A DNA stretch of 14,717 nucleotides, from NCBI RefSeq assembly GCF_000499385.1, contig NW_013651770.1, forward strand, positions 1,174 to 15,890, given 5' to 3'. The notes under the pieces were generated by a model that saw nothing but the letters and a program-made list of their open reading frames with translations, did not search any database and was not told where the DNA came from. Below are positions 9,381-14,717 of the stretch, piece after piece. The position numbers were made by a program, and so were the translations under genes. Each line of letters starts with the position of its first letter. Within the stretch, counting starts at the first letter, position 1. This DNA comes from Eimeria necatrix (taxonomy: Eukaryota; Apicomplexa; Conoidasida; Eucoccidiorida; Eimeriidae).

Positions 9381-9560
9381 GAAAGCTGCTGCTGCTGCAG
9401 CAAGAGCCCGCTTGGGATAGGCGCAGAGGCAAACAGCAGCAAGGCCGCCCTGTTCAGACACCGCAAAGCAGCGGAGGGCTCTTCCGCGGGGGTCAGCATA
9501 CAGCCGAAGCACTGAGGAGGGTCTGTCCGCAGTGATGTTTTGGCGAATGCAAATGTCCAT
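4597..9560 (-). CDS. RBBP5/Swd1-like WD40 protein, four exons, 3' end unresolved
   Basis: Exons 9560-6562, 6285-5837, 5372-5092 and 4701-4597 join with matching phases (2, 1, 0) at GT-AG introns, giving 1278 codons. WD40-like blades match RBBP5/Swd1, a scaffold of the COMPASS H3K4 methyltransferase, in order: ALRCFAVSEQGGLAAVC (residues about 32-48), CIVLVDTRHLLPFWEL (about 270), TSVSFACNDCCLVLVDAAG (about 380), HALFQFNPNASLRL (about 868), WLVALALPCGMIVVVDL (about 975), AFLLAWREKLAVLL (exon 2), FAVCCFSRDPLLQWLAVASR (end of exon 3) joined to SQRVLYFVRLG (exon 4). PRKKVKTE near residue 176 is a likely nuclear signal. Long poly-Q/A/S inserts sit between strands; human RBBP5 is about 540 residues. 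The start is the first ATG after a T-rich leader. The last blade and stop were not found. Family alignment is from memory; another WD40 family remains possible. Confidence 0.6.
4704..4747 (+). repeat. CAG tract forming the 3' end of intron 3
   Basis: About fifteen CAG units on the plus strand. Read on the minus strand it is CTG repeated, ending in CTGCTGCTGCAG immediately before exon 4 at 4701. The repeat itself therefore supplies the splice acceptor of the WD40 gene. Confidence 0.9.
5041..5087 (+). repeat. CAG tract at the 5' end of intron 3
   Basis: About sixteen CAG units on the plus strand, CTG on the sense strand of the WD40 gene. It starts a few bases after the donor GTGAGC at 5091. 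Confidence 0.9.
5412..5832. repeat. (GCTA)n array filling intron 2 of the WD40 gene
   Basis: Tandem GCTAGCTA with GGCT, AGTT and TTAG variants and short unique islands (about 5507-5600 and 5697-5720). The unit is self-complementary. The array lies wholly within the intron bounded by donor GTAAGC at 5836 and acceptor TGCTGCAG ending at 5373. The same repeat recurs at 10744-10828 and 13003-13336. Confidence 0.95.
6292..6347 (-). repeat. Telomere-type array at the 3' end of intron 1 of the WD40 gene
   Basis: About seven CCCTAAA units on the plus strand, so TTTAGGG on the sense strand of the WD40 gene. It ends four bases before the acceptor GGCAG at 6290-6286. Together with the CTG tract at 6508-6554 it makes up much of the 276-base intron 6286-6561. 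Confidence 0.95.
6508..6554 (+). repeat. CAG tract in intron 1 of the WD40 gene
   Basis: About sixteen CAG units on the plus strand, CTG on the sense strand, beginning shortly after the donor GTAATT at 6561. A shorter broken CAG stretch precedes it from 6438. Confidence 0.92.
6829..6889 (-). repeat. Longest CAG tract, poly-Gln in exon 1
   Basis: Twenty CTG units on the plus strand, read as uninterrupted poly-Gln in the WD40 frame. It separates the HALFQFNPNAS strand from the next blade. Purity and length suggest ongoing slippage. Confidence 0.93.
6902..6915. other. Palindrome GGTGTACGTACACC inside the WD40 coding exon
   Basis: A 14-base perfect palindrome around TGTACGTACA at 6904-6913. In the WD40 frame it encodes Gly-Val-Tyr-Val-His, just before poly-Gln. 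The same five residues appear at 1047-1064 in the doubtful minus-strand frame, so the element reads the same wherever it lies in that frame. Confidence 0.5.
7541..7574. repeat. Perfect 34-bp palindrome in exon 1 of the WD40 gene
   Basis: Two 17-base arms without a spacer, built from GGGATCG words. Beyond one mismatched pair, four more bases pair on each side (7536-7579). In the WD40 frame it encodes SWDRWDRDPTDP. The transcript could fold into a very stable hairpin. Confidence 0.9.
8760..8801 (-). repeat. CAG tract, poly-Gln in exon 1
   Basis: Fourteen CTG units on the plus strand, poly-Gln in the WD40 frame, directly before the GDGSCIVLVDTRHLL strand. Other long tracts with the same orientation in this exon lie near 7314-7352, 7637-7670, 7823-7860, 8438-8474 and 9346-9378, encoding Gln, Ala or Ser depending on frame. 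Confidence 0.9.
9056..9098. repeat. Perfect 20-bp inverted repeat with 3-base loop
   Basis: Arms 9056-9075 and 9079-9098 are exact reverse complements around TCA, and GC-rich. The element lies in the WD40 coding exon, just upstream (protein sense) of poly-Gln. It resembles the dispersed GGGGCCCC palindromes but is longer and unique in the window. Confidence 0.9.
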
Positions 9561-9604
9561 TGGATTAAAAAAGGAAAATAAAAAGAATTAAATGATAAAA
9601 AGGG

Positions 9605-9646
9605 TTTATTTGAGGGTTTAATCCCTTTATTTGAGGGTTTAATCCC
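9605..9646 (+). repeat. 21-bp perfect tandem duplication
   Basis: The unit TTTATTTGAGGGTTTAATCC plus one C occurs twice without change (9605-9625 and 9626-9646). It lies about 45 bases upstream of the WD40 start codon, within its presumed 5' leader or promoter. Confidence 0.92.
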
Positions 9647-9760
9647 GCAGTTGGGCGCTCGCGGCGCCGCAGCCGCCTCAGAGCAGCTGCTGCTGCCACC
9701 GCGGACTCCGCTGCAGCAGCCAGCCTTTTCTCCGCTTAAACTGCAGCAAAAGTGCAGCAA

Positions 9761-9822
9761 ATTAATTCAATTAATTCAATTAATTCATTTAATTCAATTA
9801 AATGACTTAATTGAATTAAATG
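9761..9822. repeat. ATTAATTCA repeat
   Basis: Degenerate AATTAATTC units of nine bases with imperfect dyad symmetry. AT-rich spacer between the GC-rich blocks of the intergenic region. Confidence 0.75.
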
Positions 9823-10196
9823 CAAAAGCTTTCCCACGCAGCCACGCGGCTGGCCTTTCTGCTGCTGCTGCTGTGCTGCGCGTACACCCGGAGCTGCTCA
9901 GGACCGCTGGTGTCTGTACACTGCAGCAGCAGCAACCCCTCTGCTGCTGCAGCAAACTTCATTTCAATTTCATTTATTTAATTCTTCAAACATCACTTTT
10001 CAAAACCCAACTTCCATTAAAAACAGCCACAGACTCCAGCAAACACCCAGCATCGACGACGCGGCTCGGGGGCCCCCACGAGGCCCCCCAGGGGCCCCTA
10101 GGGGGCCCCCCTACAGGGGGCCCCCAGGGGGCCCCCAGAGGGTACTAGAGGGGCCCCAGGGGGCCCCCAGTGTCTGTCTGTCTTTTTTAAAGGGCT

Positions 10197-10213
10197 GGGG
10201 TGTACATACACCC
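10197..10213. other. Palindrome-like GGGGTGTACATACACCC
   Basis: The TGTACATACA core differs at one base from the TGTACGTACA core and is flanked by GGGG and CCC as at 1047-1064. Its place in a divergent intergenic region makes it the best candidate in this family for a regulatory site, but function is inferred only. Confidence 0.4.
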
Positions 10214-10285
10214 TAGTTAAATGGTTTATTTCTTTAATTTGTTCATTTCAAATCGGCCAAGTGTCTTTCGGACTGTGTTCCTCCT

Positions 10286-10340
10286 TCTAAACCCTAAACC
10301 CTAAACCCTAAACCCTAAACCCTAAACCCTAAACCCTAAC
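10286..10340 (-). repeat. Telomere-type (CCCTAAA)n array
   Basis: About seven perfect CCCTAAA units on the plus strand in the intergenic region. A second, shorter block of four units follows at 10379-10406 after 38 unique bases. Confidence 0.95.
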
Positions 10341-10737
10341 CGTAGCTGACAAACCCTAGACCCGAACGGCTGAAGTCCAAACCCTAAACCCTAAACCCTA
10401 AACCCTCGACTTTTCCCCCACGGGGGGCTGTGGGGCCCCACAAGGAAACCCGAAATAGAGGAAAAGAGGAAGCAGCAGCTAGAGACTCAATTTGCTTTCT
10501 TTGCTGCTCTCCTTCCACCTTCTGCTGCTGCAGCAGCAGCAGCACCCGCAGCAGCAGCAGCAGCAGCAGCTGAAGCAGCAACAGCAGCAGCGGCAGCAGT
10601 AGCTGCAGCTGCAACAGCAACAGTACCAGCAACAGGAGCATCTGCTGCAGCAGCAGCAACAGCACCGGCAGCAGCAGCAGCTGCTGCTGCAGATTCCCCC
10701 TCTCTTGCTGCGAGTTGCTGCTGCTGCTCTGCGCCTC

Positions 10738-10889
10738 ATGGGGCAGCTAGCTAGCTGGCTGCTGGCTAGCTGGCTGCTGGCTAGCTGGCTAGCTAGCTGC
10801 CCGCTGGCTAGCTGCCTCTTGGCTAGCCGCCGGGCCTTTGTTTCTCTGTCTCCTTTGCCCAGTGCCTTCATGGGGCCCTGGGCCGCTGA

Positions 10890-10926
<37 letters not shown>

Positions 10927-11232
10927 ACTGCAGCGAACGCTGCAGCAGCTGCTGCAGCAACGCGCGTCGCGGCGCAGCAGAAGCCGCCGCGGCAGCACCT
11001 GGCTCTCTTCTCAGCAGCAGACACTACAGCAGCAGCAACAGGAGAAGCAGCAGCAGCGGGAGATGCAGCAGCAGCAACAGAGGCCGCCACAGCAGCAGCA
11101 GCAGAGGCCGCCACAGCAGCAACAGCAGCAGCAGAGGCAGCAGCAGCAGCGCCGCAGCAGGAAGCTGAGGCGCAGCACTTGGGAGCGGGCCCGGGCGGCG
11201 ACTGCCCCCTAGGCAGCAGCAGCGAGGACCCC

Positions 11233-11282
<50 letters not shown>

Positions 11283-11564
11283 TAGGGTGCCGCTGTCGGA
11301 TGCTGCAGTTGAAGAAGTCTTGACGCAGCTGCGGCCGCTGCTGCAGAGCCACGGAGGTTCTGTGCTGCTGATTGAAACAAATAAAGAAAAGCGGCAGATA
11401 ACGCTGGAGCTGCAGGTGGGAGGGTTTAGGGTTTAGGGTTTAGGGTTTAGGGTTTAGGGTTTAGGGTTTAGGGTTTAGGGTGTTTGTCTCAGATGGAATT
11501 GAACGATAAGCTTCCTGATGCAGCAGGCTCCGTCCGCATTGAGGCGGTGGAGGCAGCAGCATGA
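10738..11564 (+). CDS. Nfu (NifU C-terminal domain) iron-sulfur protein, CxxC segment missing
   Basis: The conserved part, from about 11280, contains AVEEVLTQLRPLLQSHGGSV followed by LLIETNKEKRQITLELQ. This matches the start of the Nfu domain, which carries Fe-S clusters to target proteins in mitochondria or plastid. Exon 1 ends at CTGCAG/GTGGGA (11415, phase 0). The next acceptor, TTTGTCTCAG, opens 11493-11564, read as MELNDKLPDAAGSVRIEAV and a stop, resembling a Nfu C-terminal helix. The roughly 16 residues with the cluster-binding Cys-x-x-Cys between them are absent. The 77-base intron is mostly TTTAGGG. The start is uncertain. ATG 10738 gives a hydrophobic, signal-like N-terminus built from GCTAGCTGG repeats. 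ATG 10870 follows a strong acceptor (CCTTTGCCCAG, 10862). Poly-Ala separates the N-terminus from the domain. Confidence 0.72.
10744..10828 (+). repeat. GCTAGCTGG-type repeat
   Basis: Interspersed GCTAGCTGGCTG units. In the Nfu frame from ATG 10738 they read as a Leu/Ala/Ser/Trp-rich hydrophobic stretch followed by SRRAF. The same microsatellite is intronic at 5412-5832, so coding status here is uncertain. Confidence 0.85.
11239..11280 (+). repeat. CAG tract, poly-Ala in the Nfu exon
   Basis: Fourteen CAG units on the coding strand, read as Ala. It directly precedes the conserved Nfu domain. Confidence 0.9.
11421..11481 (+). repeat. Telomere-type array filling the Nfu intron
   Basis: About eight perfect TTTAGGG units on the sense strand, filling most of the 77-base intron 11416-11492. 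The adjoining exon pieces do not cover the whole Nfu domain. Confidence 0.95.
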
Positions 11565-11595
11565 GGAGTTTGCTGCTGCAGCGTCTTGTTTTTTT

Positions 11596-11715
11596 TGCTG
11601 CTGCTGCTGCTGCTGCTACTGCAGCAACAGCAGCTGCTGCTGCAGCTGCTGCTGCAGCTGCTGCTGCAGCTGCTGCTGCAGCTGCTGCTGCAGCTGCTGC
11701 TGCAGCTGCTGCTTC
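11596..11715. repeat. CTG triplets and (CAGCTGCTGCTG)n dodecamer
   Basis: A CTG run followed by about six copies of a 12-base unit with CAGCTG palindromes (11634-11712). It lies just after the Nfu stop codon. No gene is assigned to the open frames crossing it. Confidence 0.88.
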
Positions 11716-11785
11716 TCCTAGTTTTGCTGCATCGCTGCAAGTCGGAGTTCTCGCATTTGGGCCATCTACCACTCGTTAGTATATT

Positions 11786-11807
11786 CATTAATCCAATATT
11801 TATTTGT

Positions 11808-11874
<67 letters not shown>

Positions 11875-12154
11875 TTTAGTTAGTTGTTTATTTATTTATT
11901 TATTTATTTATTTAGTTAGTTAGTTAGTTAGTTAGTTAGTTGTTTATTATTTATTTATTTAGTTAGCTAGTTACTTAGTTAGTTAGTTAGTCACTTAGTT
12001 AGTTTGTTATTTATTTGTTTAGTTAGTTAGTTGTTCATTTATTTATTTATTAATTTAGTTATTTAGTTAGTTAGTTAGTTAGTTGTTTATTTATTTATTT
12101 ATTTAGTTATTTAGTTAGTTAGTTAGTTGTTTATTTATTTATTTATTTATTTAC

Positions 12155-12193
<39 letters not shown>

Positions 12194-12314
12194 GTTATGT
12201 ATTTATTTAGTTAGTTAGTTAGTTAGTTGTTTATTTATTTATTTATTTATTTATTTAGTTAGTTGGTTAGTTAGTTAGTTAGTTAGTTGTTTATTCTGTT
12301 ATTTATTTATTCAT

Positions 12315-12369
<55 letters not shown>

Positions 12370-12400
12370 TTTTGTTAGTTATTTAGTTTGTTTGTTTGTT
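11786..12400. repeat. TTTA/GTTA tetranucleotide mosaic
   Basis: About 600 bases of alternating blocks of TTTA and GTTA units, switching roughly every 20-50 bases, with a final pure TTTA run (12309-12371). No gene seen. Confidence 0.95.
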
Positions 12401-12463
12401 CTCTTCTGAGGGGCAAACAAAACCCTAAAGAGAAAAAAAACCCTAAGACAATAAAAGTTTCTC

Positions 12464-12465
<2 letters not shown>

Positions 12466-12515
<50 letters not shown>

Positions 12516-12620
12516 TATCATTATATTATTATATGGTTATTATTATATTATTATTATTACTAATTATTAGTATTATTACTACTATAACTATTATTATTAT
12601 ATTATTAGTGTTACAACATT

Positions 12621-12669
<49 letters not shown>

Positions 12670-12690
12670 CATATTATTATTATTATTAAA
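12466..12690. repeat. (ATT)n trinucleotide array
   Basis: Two long ATT runs (about 12466-12512 and 12625-12668) joined by degenerate ATT sequence. Open frames read only Tyr, Ile and Leu and are not credible genes. Confidence 0.95.
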
Positions 12691-12741
12691 CTTGTGGAGG
12701 TTTTCGAAAGGTTTAAATTTCCTTTTGCTTCGCGGCCTTCA

Positions 12742-12755
12742 GGTGTACGTACACC
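12742..12755. other. Palindrome GGTGTACGTACACC
   Basis: Perfect 14-base copy of the dispersed element, followed by CCC, in a unique AT-rich stretch (12691-12910) between the ATT array and telomere-type fragments. No gene was recognised in that stretch. Confidence 0.45.
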
Positions 12756-12915
12756 CCACGCCCGTGGGGGGCGTTTGCAGTTTGTCTTTTAAATGCAATA
12801 TTAATCATTTATATAATCTTTTATGAATTTGAAAAATAAATTAATGTTTTTAAATAATAGATTGGCAAATAAACTCCAAAAGAAAAGACAGAAATGGGCT
12901 GCGGACAAAACGCCA

Positions 12916-12970
12916 AAAACCCTAAACCCTAGCCGAAGAGGCCTAAACCACGTTTTAGGGTTTAGGGTTT
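12916..12970. repeat. Telomere-type fragments in inverted orientation
   Basis: A short AACCCTAAACCCTA piece (12916-12932) faces a TTTTAGGGTTTAGGG piece (12954-12970) across 21 unique bases. The two units are in opposite orientation and could pair. Confidence 0.85.
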
Positions 12971-13002
12971 GGAAACCCAACGCAATGAGCCCATAACAGA
13001 CC

Positions 13003-13336
13003 AGCTAGCTAGCGGAGGTGCAGCAGCTAGTTGGGGCTACTCGCCCCCAGGAAACTGAGCAGCTAGCTAGCTAGCTGCACGGATGGCTAGCTAGCTATAT
13101 ACCCAGCTAGCTAGCTGCGCAATGGCTAGCTGCACAGCTAGCTAGCTGCATCCACACACTAAGACTTGGCAGCAAAGGCACCCTCTTCGAGGCAGCTAAC
13201 AGTCTAGCTAGCTAGCTAGCTGGTAGCTAGCCAGCCAGCTGGTTGGCTAGCTAGCTAACTAGCTGGCTAGCTGGATACCTGGCCAGCCAGCTGGTTGGCT
13301 AGCTAGCAAACTAGCTAGCTAGCTGGCTAGCCAGCT
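13003..13336. repeat. (GCTA)n array, third block
   Basis: GCTAGCTA units with CCAGCTGG and GGCTAGC variants and unique islands (13023-13060 and 13149-13200). By analogy with 5412-5832 it could be intronic or intergenic; no flanking splice pair was identified. Confidence 0.92.
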
Positions 13337-13461
13337 AAACTGCGCAGAAAGCTGCCTCCAGCATGCCATCCCCAGGGCCAACTCAACTTTGCTGCTGCTC
13401 TTTCATTTTCAACCTCTTTGCTTCGAGACAAACAGCAGCAGCAAAACAGCCCCACAGCGAA

Positions 13462-13508
<47 letters not shown>

Positions 13509-13986
13509 CCGGAGTCATTTTCACCGAAATGGCGGAAATTGGGTGAAGTTGAACTCAACTATTTTGCAAATCCAAATGGAGGGCCGAAGGGGTCATTACT
13601 TTTGTTCTCAGGACTATTTAATTTGAAAATGTGAATTAAAAGTAATTAAAAATGAACTTTAATTTATTTTGGAAGGCCAAAGACTCGACTCTAAGCCTAA
13701 GCGGCAGCGGCAGCAGCAGCGTTCGCGAGGTGTCTGTACACCGCAGCGCCGCAGTTCAAGTGCAGTTCAAGTTTCGACTTTTCGCAAAAAGCAACAGAAA
13801 TAAATATCCGAGAAGTTCCAGTTTGCTTTTTGCTGCTGTTTTTGCTGCTGTTTTTGCTGCTGGGGAGGGAGTTGGGGGCAAAAGGAGGGGAAATGCGCCA
13901 GCACTGCAGCAGCTGCTGCTGCAGCACTGCAGCAGCAGCTGCTGCTGCTGCTGCTGCTGCTGCTGCATGCAGAGCCTGTGCAGCAG
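13337..13986. other. Stretch with CAG tract and no assigned gene
   Basis: Between the GCTA array and the stop codon of eL19. It holds a CTG run (13463-13507), AT-rich sequence (13540-13680), a variant AGGTGTCTGTACACC element (13729-13743), three TTTTTGCTGCTG units (about 13829-13862) and mixed CAG/CTG sequence (13900-13970). Open frames exist on both strands but are mainly triplet-derived; none resembles a family I know. The right part may be 3' untranslated sequence of eL19. Confidence 0.5.
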
Positions 13987-14560
13987 CTACTGCGCGGGCT
14001 TGGCAGCAGCAACTCCGGCCTTTTTGTTTTCTTCCTTCAGCTTCCTCTTTTCCTTCTGGGCTGCTGCCTTCTGCTTCCGCGCGTCCACCTGCTCCTGCAG
14101 CGCCTTCTCCTTGACCTTCAAGTTCTTCTCATTGTGAATTGCTTCGATGCTTCGATCAAAACTCTTTTGTTTTTGAACTGGTTCCCCTTGCACCGCACGT
14201 ACAGCTTGTGGTACCTGCAGCAGCAGCAGCAGCAGCAGCAGCGCAGCAGCAGCAGCAGCAGCAGCGCAGCAGCAGCAGCAGGAGTGGAAAGCTGGGCGAT
14301 CTGGGGTCAAATTGCGTCAAATTTCGGCGAGTAAACTCGAATAATATAAAATAAATAATTTGGAAGAATAAAATAAACAAAAAAGCCGAAAAAAGCGCCG
14401 CTTTCCACCCAAAGACCCCACATGTGGCTGTCGATCTTCTTCGCGTCTCTGTACTTCTTCAGCAGCCGCCGCAGCACGCGCTGCCGCCGCATCCAAAGCA
14501 CCTTCGCAGGCAGCCGCGCGTCTCGAGTGCCTTTCCGCTTCCCAATCCCCATGTGCCGCC
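13987..14560 (-). CDS. RPL19: Ribosomal protein eL19, last two exons, with 8-bp duplication
   Basis: eL19 is a large-subunit ribosomal protein. Exon 14560-14422 reads [11 protein letters not shown], then [20 protein letters not shown] and AKKIDSH, very close to the eukaryotic family. The acceptor GTGAAG leaves GG to complete the Gly codon (phase 1). The donor CACAT/GTGGGG pairs in phase 2 with TGCTGCAG/GTACC, giving exon 14214-13987. This starts [22 protein letters not shown] and ends in the usual charged helix ([33 protein letters not shown]) and a TAG stop. At 14141-14156 the bases GCTTCGAT occur twice in a row. With both copies the frame shifts and stops at TGA 14118-14120; with one copy the family sequence is continuous. 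The first exon(s), covering about 55 residues, lie beyond the window. The intron 14215-14421 holds CTG triplets. Confidence 0.95.
14218..14282 (+). repeat. CAG tracts in the eL19 intron
   Basis: Runs of CAG on the plus strand broken by GCG, thus CTG on the sense strand. They end in CTGCTGCTGCAG, the splice acceptor of the last eL19 exon. Confidence 0.9.
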
Positions 14561-14593
14561 CTTCACGCCAAACAACACACAAACCAACCAACA

Positions 14594-14595
14594 CT

Positions 14596-14634
<39 letters not shown>

Positions 14635-14673
14635 CGAGCAGCAGCAGCAGCACAAACAGCAGCAGCAGCAGTA
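14594..14673 (+). repeat. CAG tracts in the upstream eL19 intron
   Basis: Thirteen CAG units and further shorter runs on the plus strand, CTG on the sense strand of eL19. They lie upstream of the acceptor at 14561, hence in the intron preceding exon 14560-14422. Confidence 0.88.
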
Positions 14674-14696
14674 CCCCGAGCACCAGCACCCCATCC

Positions 14697-14717
14697 TCCC
14701 CCCTCCCCTCCCCTCCC
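14697..14717 (-). repeat. CCCTC run, G-quadruplex-prone on the minus strand
   Basis: Four or more C runs of three to six bases separated by single T. On the minus (eL19 sense) strand this is G runs separated by single A, a classic G-quadruplex pattern. It is cut by the window edge. Confidence 0.75.

Larger units (their letters stand above)
9561..10737. other. Divergent intergenic region with mixed repeats
   Basis: Lies between the starts of the minus-strand WD40 gene and the plus-strand Nfu gene, so promoters for both probably lie here. It holds a 21-bp tandem duplication (9605-9646), ATTAATTCA repeats (9761-9822), two variant TGTCTGTACA/CGTACACC elements (9881-9920), GGGGCCCC units (10065-10170), one TGTACATACA palindrome (10201-10210), two CCCTAAA arrays, and mixed CAG/CTG sequence (10520-10690). 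No convincing gene or promoter element was identified. Confidence 0.6.

Noticed and set aside
11493..11564. Independent small gene starting at ATG 11493
   Set aside because: It directly follows a good acceptor, has matching phase with the Nfu exon, and resembles the Nfu C-terminal helix, so it is better explained as an exon.
13652..14137. Plus-strand frame with poly-Cys and Phe/Ser-rich tail
   Set aside because: Its right part is antisense to the conserved eL19 exon and its left part is triplet-derived.
1..14717. CRISPR arrays, transposases, tRNA or rRNA genes
   Set aside because: The repeats are simple tandem sequence without spacers, and no transposase motif or RNA gene sequence was recognised by eye.

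Overview
This window looks like nuclear DNA of a coccidian apicomplexan, most likely Eimeria. The basis is: (1) CAG/CTG triplet tracts throughout, read as poly-Gln, poly-Ala or poly-Ser inside otherwise conserved proteins; (2) many interstitial arrays of the telomere-type heptamer TTTAGGG; (3) short intron-split eukaryotic genes embedded in these repeats. This matches the repeat-rich chromosome segments described for Eimeria. The species cannot be fixed from the sequence alone.

Layout. 1-700 is dominated by TGCATGCA arrays. 783-3300 holds TTTAGGG arrays, a long GGGGGCCCC palindromic array, and one very long low-complexity minus-strand reading frame of doubtful status. 3366-4596 is AT-rich with two possible minus-strand exons. 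4597-9560 (minus) is the best-developed multi-exon gene: a WD40 protein resembling RBBP5/Swd1, a subunit of the COMPASS/MLL histone H3K4 methyltransferase complex. Four exons join with matching intron phases. Its introns are filled with CTG triplets, TTTAGGG and GCTAGC arrays. 9561-10737 is a divergent intergenic region with several repeat families. 10738-11564 (plus) encodes a Nfu (NifU C-terminal domain) iron-sulfur assembly protein. The segment that should carry the Cys-x-x-Cys is missing exactly at a TTTAGGG array. 11590-13340 is almost pure simple sequence: CAGCTGCTGCTG, TTTA/GTTA, ATT and GCTAGC arrays. 13987-14560 (minus) holds the last two exons of ribosomal protein eL19 (RPL19), interrupted by an exact 8-bp tandem duplication that breaks the frame. 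Its 5' exon(s) lie beyond the right edge.

The three recognised genes do not form a pathway: one is chromatin-related, one makes iron-sulfur clusters, one is ribosomal. What unites them is how repeats are distributed. In the introns I can define, CAG/CTG tracts mostly run CTG on the sense strand, and telomere-type arrays run TTTAGGG on the sense strand. In supported exons, long triplet tracts mostly run CAG on the sense strand. No RNA genes, CRISPR arrays or transposase genes were seen. Homology statements rest on remembered family sequences, not on a search.
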